NCBI RefSeq assembly: GCF_001695835.1
Contig: NZ_MBSO01000056.1
Span: forward strand, 62,001-126,000
DNA length: 64,000 nucleotides
Source: Ensifer sp. LC11
GTDB taxonomy: Bacteria > Pseudomonadota > Alphaproteobacteria > Rhizobiales > Rhizobiaceae
Reading direction: 5' to 3'
The position numbers and the translations under genes are program-made. Positions 42,249-51,090 of this stretch are shown here, one piece after another (within the stretch, counting starts at the first letter, position 1; every line of letters begins with the position of its first letter). The notes beneath the pieces were generated by a model. That model worked only from the letters and a program-made list of their open reading frames with translations. It made no database searches and was not told where the DNA came from.

Positions 42249-43001
42249 CTACAGGGACTCGTCGACGATCACGACCGGACGACCCATCGAGCACGCCTCG
42301 ACGCGGGCCTCGACCCGGTAGACCGAGCGCAGCATCGCCGCCGTGATGACCTCTTGGGTCGGTCCGCTTGCCAGCACGGAGCCGCCGCTAATGACGATCG
42401 TATCATCGCAGTAACGCAGGGCGTGATTGAGATCGTGCAGAGCGATCAGCACCGCCATGCCGGCCTCAGCCGACAGACGCTTCATGAAGCCGAGCACCTC
42501 GATCTGGCGAAAGAGATCGAGCGCCGAGGTCGGCTCATCCATCAGCAGCACTTCGGGCTTGCGCACCAGAGCCTGAGCGATCGAGACCAGCTGCCGCTGG
42601 CCACCGGAAAGCTCGCCGAGACCGCGAAAGGCAAGGTCGGCGATCCGCAGTTCCGAAAGCACCCGATCGATCTCGGCGAGCTCGGCGTCCTTCACCTTCC
42701 AGCTCGACCCCTGCTTGGCCGAGAGCAGCACCGACTCGTAGACGGTGAGCACGGCGTTGGCGCCGGTATCCTGCGGCATATAACAGATACCCTGCGGTCC
42801 CTTGGCCGTGTCCGCCAGGTGCACGGTACCCGGCCCTGACGTGAGCCCGGCGATGCGCTTGAACAGCGTCGATTTGCCGGCCGCATTCGGGCCGATGACC
42901 GCCGTCAGGCCGCCACCGCGCAGGACCCCGGTGTCGACGTCGGATAGCACCACGCGCCGGCCATAGTTCGCGCCGACCTTTTCGAGCGCCAGGCTTACCA
43001 T
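42249..43001 (-). CDS. Iron-siderophore ABC transporter ATPase (FepC type)
   Basis: 250 aa. Walker A (VIGPNAAGKSTL), ABC signature (ELSGGQRQLVSIAQAL), Walker B (EVLLMDEPTSALDL) and H loop (IALHDLNHAL). Last gene of the leftward operon. Overlaps the permease gene by 7 bp. ATG at 43001 starts the normal FecE-type N terminus. Confidence 0.94.
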   Translation of the reverse strand: MVSLALEKVGANYGRRVVLSDVDTGVLRGGGLTAVIGPNAAGKSTLFKRIAGLTSGPGTVHLADTAKGPQGICYMPQDTGANAVLTVYESVLLSAKQGSSWKVKDAELAEIDRVLSELRIADLAFRGLGELSGGQRQLVSIAQALVRKPEVLLMDEPTSALDLFRQIEVLGFMKRLSAEAGMAVLIALHDLNHALRYCDDTIVISGGSVLASGPTQEVITAAMLRSVYRVEARVEACSMGRPVVIVDESL

Positions 43002-44065
43002 GCGCGCCTCCTGTTGGTGAAAATCAGCACGAAGAAGAAGGGCACGCCGACAAGCGCCGTGATGACGCCGATCGGCAGCACCGCGCCCGGGATCAGCATC
43101 TTGCTGACGACGGAGGTGACCGAAAGCAGCAGCGCGCCGCACAGCACCGAGGCGGGCAGGAAGAAGCGCTGATCTTCACCCACAAGCATGCGGGCGATGT
43201 GCGGGCCGACGAGGCCGACGAAGCCGATCGTGCCGACGAAGGAGACGGGGATCGCCGCCAGCAGGCTCACCGTCATCATCGCCTCGAGCCGAAGGCGACG
43301 AACGTTGATGCCGAAGCTCGCAGCCTTGTCGTCGCCGAGCCGAAGTGCTGTTAGTGCCCAGGCGTGTCTTGCAAAGAGCGGCAAGGCAAAAACAAGCACA
43401 GCGCCGGTGATCCAGACCTTGGGCCAGGTCGCCTTGGTGAGGCTGCCCATTGTCCAGAAGACGACCGCGGCAAGCGCCTGCTCAGAGGCGAGATATTCGA
43501 GCAACGACAATGCGGCGTTGAAAGTGAAGACGAGCGCGATGCCGAGCAGCACGATGGTCTCAACCGTGACGCCGCGCATGGTAGAGGCAAAGTGGATGAA
43601 CAGCGCGGCCAGCATCGCCATCAGGAAAGCGTTGATCGGCACCATATATTGAACCGCGACAGGAAAGATCGCGACGCCGGCGACGAGGCCGAGGGCTGCA
43701 CCAAAGCTGGCGGCGGCGGAGATGCCGAGCGTGAAGGGGCTCGCAAGCGGATTGGCGAGGATCGTCTGCATCTGCGCGCCGGCGACCGACAGCGAGGCGC
43801 CGACCGTGACGGCCATCAGCGCGATCGGCATGCGGATATCCCAGATGACCACGCGCAGCTGGTCGCTCACCGTCTCGGCGCGAAAGAGCGCCGTCAGCAC
43901 GTCCGACAGCGGATAGTTTGCGGGCCCGAGCGCCATGTCGACCGCAACCGACGCAAAGAGCGCGGCGACGAGACAGAAGATCAGCACCAGGCGACGCAGA
44001 ACGAGGGCGCGGTAGCGTCCCCGTCCCTCGGCCCCGGCGAGTGCGTCAGCCATGGCGACCATCAC
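42995..44065 (-). CDS. Iron-siderophore ABC transporter permease (FecCD family)
   Basis: 356 aa, about nine to ten membrane helices. FecCD marks: SVAGAQMQTILANPLASPFTLG and GTIGFVGLVGPHIARMLVGED. A single permease, so it probably works as a homodimer with the ATPase that follows. Its start overlaps the stop of the adjacent binding-protein gene. Confidence 0.94.
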   Translation of the reverse strand: MMVAMADALAGAEGRGRYRALVLRRLVLIFCLVAALFASVAVDMALGPANYPLSDVLTALFRAETVSDQLRVVIWDIRMPIALMAVTVGASLSVAGAQMQTILANPLASPFTLGISAAASFGAALGLVAGVAIFPVAVQYMVPINAFLMAMLAALFIHFASTMRGVTVETIVLLGIALVFTFNAALSLLEYLASEQALAAVVFWTMGSLTKATWPKVWITGAVLVFALPLFARHAWALTALRLGDDKAASFGINVRRLRLEAMMTVSLLAAIPVSFVGTIGFVGLVGPHIARMLVGEDQRFFLPASVLCGALLLSVTSVVSKMLIPGAVLPIGVITALVGVPFFFVLIFTNRRRAW

Positions 44066-45201
44066 TCCCCACCTTTCGGTAGCGAGACGAAATAGCCCGG
44101 GCGATAGGTTACCGGCAGGAATTTATCGTGGAGCTCGCGGAATGTTCTATCCGGATCAATATCGGCAAAGAGCTGCGGATGGAACCATTTGGCAAATTGC
44201 TGGATCGGCACGAACTCATAGGGAGCACCGTAGAACTGGTGCCAGACGGCATGCACATTGCCTTCCCTTACCGCCTTCAGGCCGGGAAAGCCCGGGCGCT
44301 GCATCAGGCCACGCAGCCGTTCCTGCGCCGCTGCCGCATCGGCACCGCGCCCGACGCTGACGAACTGGTTGAGATCGGATTCCGCCGACCAGTTGCTGCC
44401 GGTGATGATGACATGATCCGGGTCGCTGACGATCAGCTGTTCGGGATTGAGGTCGCCGAAGGTGCCCTTGATCACGTCGGAACCGATATTGTGGCCTCCG
44501 GCCTTTTCCACCATCTCGCCGAAGTTTGCAGGGCCGAATGTCCGGCAGCAGACGACGTCGCCGGTGATGCCGGGAGAGCGCTCGATGAACACCTTGGGAC
44601 GCGTGATGGCACCGGCCTTCTGCAGGCGATCGGTGACAAGCGCGATCTGGGCACTGCGGTAGGCGATGAATTCCCGCGCCTTTTCTTCGGCACCGAAGAT
44701 CTGACCGAGGATTTCGACGGACTTTTCGCTGTTGGCGGCCGGATCCACCCGGAAGTCGAGATAGACGACCGCGATGCCGGCGGCGGCGGCCTTTTCGATG
44801 AAGCCCGATTCCTCGACCGCCTTTTCAGCCTCGAGGTTCAGCGTCAGCACATCGGGCTTCAGCGCGATCGCCGCTTCGAGGCTGAAATCGCCCGAGGGGA
44901 TGTAGCCGAAGCGCGGCAGTTTCTCGATCTCGGGGAAGCGCTCGACATAGGCCCTGTAGGAGTCCGGATCCTTCTTCACGAGATCGTCGCGCCAGCCGAC
45001 GATCGTGTCGAAGAGGTGCTCGCCTTTGAGTGCCGCAGCGACATGAATCTGCCGCGCTTCGCCGAGCAGGATGCGCTTGGCCGGCAGGTCGATTTCGACC
45101 CTGCGCCCGGTCACATCGACGATTTCCGCGGCATCGGCTGGCAGTGCGGCCAACACCACAGCAGCCATGATCGCCGAGGCGATTTTCCTGTAGATCGACA
45201 T
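44062..45201 (-). CDS. Iron-siderophore ABC substrate-binding protein A
   Basis: 379 aa with a signal peptide (IMAAVVLAALPADAAE). TroA-like fold: VTGRRVEIDLPAKRILLGEA, then NPEQLIVSDPDHVIITGSNW. Odd feature: two adjacent cysteines (218 and 219, VVCCRTFG) in the second lobe, kept in the paralog. ATG at 45201 follows AAAGGA. Overlaps the permease by 4 bp. Likely ligand: ferric siderophore. Confidence 0.9.
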   Translation of the reverse strand: MSIYRKIASAIMAAVVLAALPADAAEIVDVTGRRVEIDLPAKRILLGEARQIHVAAALKGEHLFDTIVGWRDDLVKKDPDSYRAYVERFPEIEKLPRFGYIPSGDFSLEAAIALKPDVLTLNLEAEKAVEESGFIEKAAAAGIAVVYLDFRVDPAANSEKSVEILGQIFGAEEKAREFIAYRSAQIALVTDRLQKAGAITRPKVFIERSPGITGDVVCCRTFGPANFGEMVEKAGGHNIGSDVIKGTFGDLNPEQLIVSDPDHVIITGSNWSAESDLNQFVSVGRGADAAAAQERLRGLMQRPGFPGLKAVREGNVHAVWHQFYGAPYEFVPIQQFAKWFHPQLFADIDPDRTFRELHDKFLPVTYRPGYFVSLPKGGE

Positions 45202-45257
45202 TTCCAATCCTTTCAATCAGGGCGCCAGAAGCCTCCTTCTTCCGGCCACCGAATGCC

Positions 45258-46391
45258 TTATTTGCCGGCGGCCAGCGAGACGAAGTAGCCGCTCTTGTAG
45301 GGGAGCGGCAGGAAGCGCTCGTGCAACTCCTTGAAGGTCGCCTCCGGGTCGAGGTCGGCGAAGAGGTCCGGATGCAGCCACTTGGCGATCTGCTGGATGG
45401 CGACGAACTGGTAGGGGTTGTTGTAGAACTGGTGCCAGATGGCGTGCACCTGACCGTCCTTGACTGCCTTGACGCCGGTAAAGGCCGGCCGCTTGGTGAG
45501 GTTGTCGAGCTTGCGCGCCGCTTCCTTTTCATCGGCACCATAGCCGACGCCAACCCAGTTGCCGCCGGGCACATAGCCCTGCCAGTTGCCGCCGGTGATG
45601 ATGATCTGGTCGGGATTGGACGCGATGATCTGCTCCGGGTTGACCGTTCCGAAGGTGCCGGGAATGATGTCCTTGGCCATGTTCACGCCGCCGGCGAACT
45701 CGACCATCTTGCCGAAGTTCTCGTTGCCGAAGGACATGCAGCAATCATCGGAATAGCCGCCAGCGCGCTCGACGAAGACGAGCGGTTTCTTCGGGTTGGC
45801 CTTGGCGAGAACGTCGGTCACCCTGGCGATGCTGTCGGCGCGGAACTTGATGAATTCCTCGGCTTTTTCTTCCTTGCCGAGCAGCTTGCCCATCAGCCGC
45901 ATGCTCGGCTCGGTGTTTTCCATCGGCTTCTCGCGGAAGTCGACATAGACGAGCGGGATGCCGACCTTGGCGAGCTTTTCGATGTAACCGGCCTCTTCCG
46001 TCGCCGTCTTCGCGTCGACATTCATCAACACGACGTCAGGCTTCAGTGCCACGGCCTGCTCGATGTCGAACGTGCCGTCCTTCATGCCGCCAAAGGTCGG
46101 CAGCTTGGCGATGTCTGGATACTTGGCGAGATAGGCCGCGTAGCTTTCCGGGTCGGCCTTGGAAAGATCGTCGCGCCAGCCGACGATGCGCTTGAACGGT
46201 TCTTCACGGTCAAGCGCGCCGAGGAAATAGATCTGGCGGCCTTCGCCGAGGATCACATGTTCGACCGGCACGTTGACCTCGACGTCGCGGCCCGTGACGT
46301 CCTTCAGTTTCACGACGTCAGCGAAGGCGGCCGTGGAGAAAAGCGCACAAAAGCCCGTGGCGGCCAGAGCCACCCTGTTGAAAAACCGCAT
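45258..46391 (-). CDS. Iron-siderophore ABC substrate-binding protein B
   Basis: 377 aa with a signal peptide (VALAATGFCALFSTAAFADV). Same fold and order as the neighbour (VTGRDVEVNVPVEHVILGEG, then NPEQIIASNPDQIIITGGNW) and 50-60 percent identity by eye in aligned segments. It has the same adjacent cysteines (217 and 218, DDCCMSFG). First gene of the operon, directly under the iron operator. Duplication before the single permease suggests two ligand specificities. Confidence 0.9.
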   Translation of the reverse strand: MRFFNRVALAATGFCALFSTAAFADVVKLKDVTGRDVEVNVPVEHVILGEGRQIYFLGALDREEPFKRIVGWRDDLSKADPESYAAYLAKYPDIAKLPTFGGMKDGTFDIEQAVALKPDVVLMNVDAKTATEEAGYIEKLAKVGIPLVYVDFREKPMENTEPSMRLMGKLLGKEEKAEEFIKFRADSIARVTDVLAKANPKKPLVFVERAGGYSDDCCMSFGNENFGKMVEFAGGVNMAKDIIPGTFGTVNPEQIIASNPDQIIITGGNWQGYVPGGNWVGVGYGADEKEAARKLDNLTKRPAFTGVKAVKDGQVHAIWHQFYNNPYQFVAIQQIAKWLHPDLFADLDPEATFKELHERFLPLPYKSGYFVSLAAGK

Positions 46392-46435
46392 CGTTTTCTG
46401 CTCCGCTGGGAAAATCGTGGCGATCTAATGTTTCA

Positions 46436-46450
46436 TGACTTTATTAGTCA
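46436..46450. promoter_or_regulatory. Iron-responsive operator (IRO, RirA-type)
   Basis: TGA-CTTTATTAG-TCA, an exact TGA-N9-TCA palindrome in the divergent promoter of the ABC operon and the methyltransferase gene, about 45 bp from each start. Confidence 0.82.
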
Positions 46451-46497
46451 ACATTTATCTTTTAGAACGGCTCCAAACAGACAAGAGCGGCAACGGT

Positions 46498-47301
46498 ATG
46501 AGCGACGCGCTTAATCGGCAGAACTACAACCTGCGGGATGAAATCAAGGCCTACTGGTCGGCGCGCGCAGCGACTTTCGACCTGTCGCCGGGCCACGAGA
46601 TTTTCTCCGACGAGGAGCGCGCCGCCTGGCATCAGCTGTTCCTCAAGCACTTCGGCCCGGGCAACGGTCGCGGTGCACTCGACCTTGCCAGCGGTACGGG
46701 TGTCATTTCCCATCTGCTCGACGATCTCGGTTTCAAGGTGCAGGGGCTCGACTGGGCCGAGCCGATGCTCGAACGCGCGCGAGAGAAGGCGGTAAAACGG
46801 GGGCGGACCATCCGCTTCGATCTCGGCGACGCCGAAAACACCATGGAGCCGGACAACCGCTACGATGTTGTCGTCACCCGGCATCTGGTGTGGACGCTGG
46901 TCGACCCGGCCGCAGCCTTCCGGGAATGGCTGCGCGTGCTGAAGCCCGGCGGCACGCTGCTGGTCGTCGATGGTGACTTCGTCAATACGAGCGCACTTGA
47001 ACGGCTGTTTTCGAAGCTCAGCGCCTGGGGTCAGCGCCTGCGGCTGCTCAAGGCAGAAACGCCTGTTGGCACGCCGCAGATGATGGAAACCCATCGGAGC
47101 ATTCTCTCCCGCGTCCACTTTTCCGGCGGCGCGCGTGCCGAGGATGTCGCTGGCCTGCTCAACGAAGCCGGCTTTGCCGACGTCCACATCGATACCGATC
47201 TTCGCGATATCCATCGGACGCAGGCCAAGAACTGGAACGTCTTCAAAGGCCTGGCGCGGCAGAGCCAGCACCGCTACGCGATCCGTGCCATGAAACCGTA
47301 G
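46498..47301 (+). CDS. SAM-dependent class I methyltransferase
   Basis: 267 aa. Motif I is LDLASGTGVISHLL and the following DWAEPMLERAREKA; motif post I RFDLGDAENTM; then YDVVVTRHLVWTLVDP and LKPGGTLLVVDGDFV. ATG at 46498 is chosen over an ATG that overlaps the iron operator. It is divergent from the siderophore ABC operon, so iron control is likely. It may modify a siderophore or related metabolite. Confidence 0.88.
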   Translation: MSDALNRQNYNLRDEIKAYWSARAATFDLSPGHEIFSDEERAAWHQLFLKHFGPGNGRGALDLASGTGVISHLLDDLGFKVQGLDWAEPMLERAREKAVKRGRTIRFDLGDAENTMEPDNRYDVVVTRHLVWTLVDPAAAFREWLRVLKPGGTLLVVDGDFVNTSALERLFSKLSAWGQRLRLLKAETPVGTPQMMETHRSILSRVHFSGGARAEDVAGLLNEAGFADVHIDTDLRDIHRTQAKNWNVFKGLARQSQHRYAIRAMKP

Positions 47302-47437
47302 CCCAGGCACGGGACCGGTCAGCGCACGACGGCACGAGCGCTCTGGCGTGGGTCACCTTTCTGTTGGCGCCGCTCGGGATCTCCCTGGTGCTTGCGGAGC
47401 CCATCACCGAAAGGCCTTTCTACTCGATCCGCAGTCA

Positions 47438-48325
47438 TCACGGCGCGAGCAGGTCGAGAAACCGTCCGACCTGCTTCTGGCAGAAATCGAGATAGGCGCG
47501 CACGATGCTCGATGGGTGGCGATGCAGCGGATAGAGCAGGCTGACCTGCTGTTCAGGCATCGGGTGATCGATCAGCACGGCCCGCAACCGTCCATTGCGG
47601 ATCGGCTCCGCCGCGAGAAACGGCGGCAATTCGGCGATGACTTCGCCTGCGAGTGCCCGTGCGCGCAGTTGCAGATAGTCGTTGGTCGTCAGCATCGGCC
47701 GCGGCTCGAATTTGTATTCTCCGAGTTGCCAGGCGGGATGGATGTTGGCGTCGCGGCTCCAGGCGGCGAGCGGAAAATCGTGAAGTTTCTCGGGCGTCAG
47801 CGGCTCGCCGATCTTCGTGAGCAGTTCGGGCGCGCCCACCAGCAAGTGCCGGTAGCTCAGCAATCGCCGCGCCACCATTGCCTCGTGCACGATCGCGCCG
47901 ATGCGCAAGGCGACATCGATGCCATCCTGGGTCAGATCGACGCGACGATCGGTCGTGTACACGTTGAGCTGGATATCAGGATATTGCCGCTGAAAGGCGG
48001 CAAGCAGGTCCCACCAGGGCTCGAAGGCCGTTGGCAAAGATAGCCGCAACCGCCCCTTGAGGCGCGTCTGGTCGCTTTTCACCGCCTCCTCCGCCTCGCC
48101 GAGGGCCTCTATGCCGCGCGCGGCGTGTTCGTAGAGCCGTGTGCCAGCGTCCGTCAGCCGGGTTCCGCGGGCTGAACGCTCCAGCAGTTGCACCTTCAGA
48201 GCCTGCTCGAGTTCGCGGATTCGCCGGCTCAGCGTCGGCAACGGAGTGTCGAGACGCAAAGCGGCCGCCGACAGGCTGCCGGCTTGTACGACGGCGACAA
48301 ACATCCGCGCAGCGTTCAGATCCAT
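47438..48325 (-). CDS. LysR-family regulator
   Basis: 295 aa. N-terminal MDLNAARMFVAVVQAGSLSA and LPTLSRRIRELEQALKVQLL. Ligand domain YTTDRRVDLTQDGIDVALRI. C-terminal HRHPSSIVRAYLDFCQKQV. Divergent from the NTF2-quinone reductase-NTF2 genes, its likely target. Related to the CrgA/YafC group. Confidence 0.9.
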   Translation of the reverse strand: MDLNAARMFVAVVQAGSLSAAALRLDTPLPTLSRRIRELEQALKVQLLERSARGTRLTDAGTRLYEHAARGIEALGEAEEAVKSDQTRLKGRLRLSLPTAFEPWWDLLAAFQRQYPDIQLNVYTTDRRVDLTQDGIDVALRIGAIVHEAMVARRLLSYRHLLVGAPELLTKIGEPLTPEKLHDFPLAAWSRDANIHPAWQLGEYKFEPRPMLTTNDYLQLRARALAGEVIAELPPFLAAEPIRNGRLRAVLIDHPMPEQQVSLLYPLHRHPSSIVRAYLDFCQKQVGRFLDLLAP

Positions 48326-48449
48326 GGGCATCCCTCTCATTTTTGAGAGTAATCTTATCATTTGTCCATCTACTACGACAAGATTGAGCGGAATACCTTC
48401 GGATCAACCTCTTGAGGAGGCCAAACCCAGCGATCCAGGAGCTATCGCA

Positions 48450-48827
48450 ATGTCCATCGAAACGACAATCAAGGCTTACGAGAAGGCCCTTAACGCCAAC
48501 GATATCGACGCCATTCTCAACCTTTACGGCGAGGAACCGATCTTCATGCCGCAACACGCCCCGGCGCTGATCGGGCGCGCGGCGGTACGGGCGGGCTACG
48601 CCCAGGTGTTCGACACCATCAAGCTCGAGATCCGCTTCGACATCCACGAGATAGAGGTGACAGGTGACTGGGCCTGGGTCCGCACGAGCTCTGCCGGCAA
48701 GACCCGCATTCTGGCGGCCGACGTCACGATCGAGGAAGGCAACAACGAGATCTTCGTGTTCCGTCGCGAGGCCGGCGCCTGGAAGATCCACCGCTACCTG
48801 TTCTCAACCAATCGCCCGCGCGCATAA
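48450..48827 (+). CDS. NTF2-like (SgcJ/EcaC) protein, cytoplasmic
   Basis: 125 aa, one NTF2-like cone fold: YEKALNANDIDAILNLYGEE, then FMPQHAPALIGRAAVRAGYA and VTGDWAWVRTSSAGKTR. AGGAG precedes the ATG. It is clearly paralogous to the secreted protein at 49857. Such proteins bind or turn over small molecules; the function is unknown. Confidence 0.85.
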   Translation: MSIETTIKAYEKALNANDIDAILNLYGEEPIFMPQHAPALIGRAAVRAGYAQVFDTIKLEIRFDIHEIEVTGDWAWVRTSSAGKTRILAADVTIEEGNNEIFVFRREAGAWKIHRYLFSTNRPRA

Positions 48828-48846
48828 GACGGGGGGAAGAACGACC

Positions 48847-49833
48847 ATGAAAGCCTATGTCATCGAGAGAGCCGGTGGCCCTGAAGTCCTCGAACTGAGG
48901 GACATTCCCTCTCCCGAAATCCAGGCCGGCGAAGTGAAGATCCGCGTGCGTGCCTTGGGCCTCAACCGCGCCGAAGTCTATCTGCGCGCCGGCAAGATGG
49001 GGGCGATCACCGGGCCGCGCGTGCCCGGTATCGAGGCCGTCGGCGAGATCATTGCCGATCCGTCCGGCACGTTCCGGGCCGGCCAGCGGGTCGCAACCGC
49101 GATGGGTGGAATGCAGTTTTCCCGCTTCGGCAGCTACGCGGAGGAGGTCACGGTGCTGCGCAACAACGTCATCGACATGAGCGGCAGCGATCTCTCCTGG
49201 GAGGAGCTTGCGGCCTTGCCCGAGGCCTACCTCACTGTCTGGGGGGCGTTGACGAGAAGTCTCGCAATCACCAAGGGACAGGCGTTGCTCGTGCGCGGCG
49301 CAACGTCTTCTGTTGGCCTCGCTGCAATCGCCTACGCCAAAGCACGTGGCCTTTCGGTGGTTGCCACGACCCGGTCATCGCAAAACGAAACCCGATTGCG
49401 CGCGGTTGGCGCTGACCATGTCGTCGTCGATGGCGGCGAGGTGGCCGGGAGGGTTCGCTCGCTTCTGCCCGACGGCGTCGATGCCGCCCTCGAAGTGGTC
49501 GGTGCCGCGACCGTTCGCGACACGATCAAAGCCTTGAAGCCGTTTGGCGGCGTCACGGTCATCGGCCTGCTCGGCGGCCCCCCGGTCCTGGAGCAACTCA
49601 ACCTGATGCAGGACCTGCCGGGTGCGACCCGGCTTGGCTTCTTCTCGAGCGGTCTTCTTGGGACAGCTACCCTGCCAATGTCCGCCGCACCACTGCCGTG
49701 GCTTTCAAAGGAGATTGCGGCCGGCCGCATTCCGTCGCTCCGCAGCCGGACCTTCGAGTTCGACCGCGTTCCCGACGCGCACCGCCTGATGGAAGACGAC
49801 CAAGCGCTCGGCAAGCTGGTCGTCAGGCTCTGA
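48847..49833 (+). CDS. Quinone oxidoreductase/zinc-binding dehydrogenase (MDR superfamily)
   Basis: 328 aa. GroES half: GGPEVLELRDIPSPEIQAGE and VRALGLNRAEVYLRAG. Rossmann half: QALLVRGATSSVGLAAIAYA, then ATTRSSQNETRLRAVGADHV. The catalytic zinc ligands are absent, so it is likely a NADPH:quinone or enone reductase. It stands between the two NTF2-like genes with gaps of 19 and 23 bp, so the three are probably one operon. Confidence 0.9.
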   Translation: MKAYVIERAGGPEVLELRDIPSPEIQAGEVKIRVRALGLNRAEVYLRAGKMGAITGPRVPGIEAVGEIIADPSGTFRAGQRVATAMGGMQFSRFGSYAEEVTVLRNNVIDMSGSDLSWEELAALPEAYLTVWGALTRSLAITKGQALLVRGATSSVGLAAIAYAKARGLSVVATTRSSQNETRLRAVGADHVVVDGGEVAGRVRSLLPDGVDAALEVVGAATVRDTIKALKPFGGVTVIGLLGGPPVLEQLNLMQDLPGATRLGFFSSGLLGTATLPMSAAPLPWLSKEIAAGRIPSLRSRTFEFDRVPDAHRLMEDDQALGKLVVRL

Positions 49834-49856
49834 TTTCGCTCATCAAGGAGAATGTC

Positions 49857-50351
49857 ATGCGCCGATCTCTCGATGCCAAACTCGCCGCTGCAGGATTGTC
49901 CGTACTTTCGCTGCTGGCGTTCACTGGCCCCGCCCGCTCGGATGAAGCCGCCACAGCAGCGATTGGACGGCAGCTGCGGGACTACGAGGCGGCGCTGAAC
50001 GCGGGCGATGTCGGAGCCGTCATGAAGCTCTACGCCACCGATGCCGTGTTCATGCCCCAAAACAGCCTGCCCGCTGTCGGTCGCGATGCCATCAGAAGCG
50101 CGTATCGACGTGTGTTCGGCACGATCAAGCTCGATGTCCGCTTCGAGGTTGATGAAGTTCGCGCCTTGTCGAAAGACTGGGCCTATGCGCGAACCCGCTC
50201 GAATGGCACCGTCAAGGTGCTGGCGCCCGGTGGGGCGACGATGCCCGAAGCAAATCAGGAACTGTTCGTCCTGCATCGCGAGACGGATGGCGTCTGGCGG
50301 TTCGCCCGCTACATCTTCGCAACCACCAACCCGACGCCGCAGCAACAATAG
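49857..50351 (+). CDS. NTF2-like (SgcJ/EcaC) protein, exported
   Basis: 164 aa. A signal peptide (LAAAGLSVLSLLAFTGPARS) precedes an NTF2-like domain (YEAALNAGDVGAVMKLYATD, then AVFMPQNSLPAVGRDAIRSA) that matches the cytoplasmic paralog two genes upstream. AAGGAGA site. The same fold in two compartments around one reductase is unusual. Confidence 0.85.
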   Translation: MRRSLDAKLAAAGLSVLSLLAFTGPARSDEAATAAIGRQLRDYEAALNAGDVGAVMKLYATDAVFMPQNSLPAVGRDAIRSAYRRVFGTIKLDVRFEVDEVRALSKDWAYARTRSNGTVKVLAPGGATMPEANQELFVLHRETDGVWRFARYIFATTNPTPQQQ

Positions 50352-50471
50352 CGGCGGCGTGGTCACCGCTCACGACACCAGCCGCTGTCGCGCCAACTGG
50401 GCCCGGCAGCGGTATTGGGCGTGAGCGCCAGGACGCTCAAGCGGCATGGATGGAGGCCCGCCGTGTGAGGC

Positions 50472-50942
50472 TCAGGCCGCCTCGCCCCAATGGTTGGCGG
50501 GCGGCACGACGCCCTTGGTGAACAGGAAGCAACCGTGAAGGCGCGGTTCCCCGGTCACGATGATGCAATAGGCACGCTTGGCTTCCTCGTAGAAGGCGAA
50601 GCGTTCGACGGCATACATCTGCGGCACGTCGCCTTCGGCGCGGGCGATCTCAGCCTGGACCTCACGCTGGACATCCGGCAACGCACCCACCTTTCCGCTC
50701 GGGGCCATGCGTGCCGCCGATGGCTGCAGCGGCGTGTCGAGCGGCATGACGGAGAGTATGGCTCTGACGGCTCGCGCCGCCGAGACATTGGCGATGTGCA
50801 GCGGCAGGCCGAGCCGGGTGTGGCGGGCGATCGTGTCGGCCGGGAAATTTGCGTCGACCAGCGCGATGCGGTCTCCGTGCCCCATGGAGCGCAGCGCATG
50901 CAGCACGTCGGCATTCAGCGCCGGATCAATGTTCTTGAGCAT
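50472..50942 (-). CDS. RbsD/FucU-family sugar mutarotase
   Basis: 156 aa. N-terminal MLKNIDPALNADVLHALRSM and GHGDRIALVDANFPA; C-terminal FYEEAKRAYCIIVTGEPRLH. It interconverts sugar anomers for a pentose or fucose-type sugar. ATG at 50942 has AAAGGA upstream. Last gene of the sugar operon, separated from the permease by 148 bp with a strong hairpin. Confidence 0.9.
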   Translation of the reverse strand: MLKNIDPALNADVLHALRSMGHGDRIALVDANFPADTIARHTRLGLPLHIANVSAARAVRAILSVMPLDTPLQPSAARMAPSGKVGALPDVQREVQAEIARAEGDVPQMYAVERFAFYEEAKRAYCIIVTGEPRLHGCFLFTKGVVPPANHWGEAA

Positions 50943-51052
50943 CAGGCTTCCTTTCATCAGACAGCTTTCGCCCGCGGAAATCCGGGCATGAGAGCGCGGC
51001 GCGCGCAGGCCCTGTCAGCCCAAGCGCGTGAGGGAGATCGTCTCCGTCGATT

Positions 51053-51078
51053 TGTGCGGGCGGCGCGCCGCCCGCACA
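51053..51078. repeat. Perfect 26 bp palindrome upstream of the mutarotase gene
   Basis: TGTGCGGGCGGCG and its complement back to back with no loop bases. It lies between permease and mutarotase genes and could stabilise the upstream mRNA or attenuate the last gene. No U tract follows. Confidence 0.6.
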
Positions 51079-51090
51079 GGCGTTGGGTTC

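Noticed and set aside
44825-45574. Minus-strand frame across both siderophore-binding protein genes
   Set aside because: Out-of-frame reading of the two paralogs; Ser/Arg/Pro-rich.
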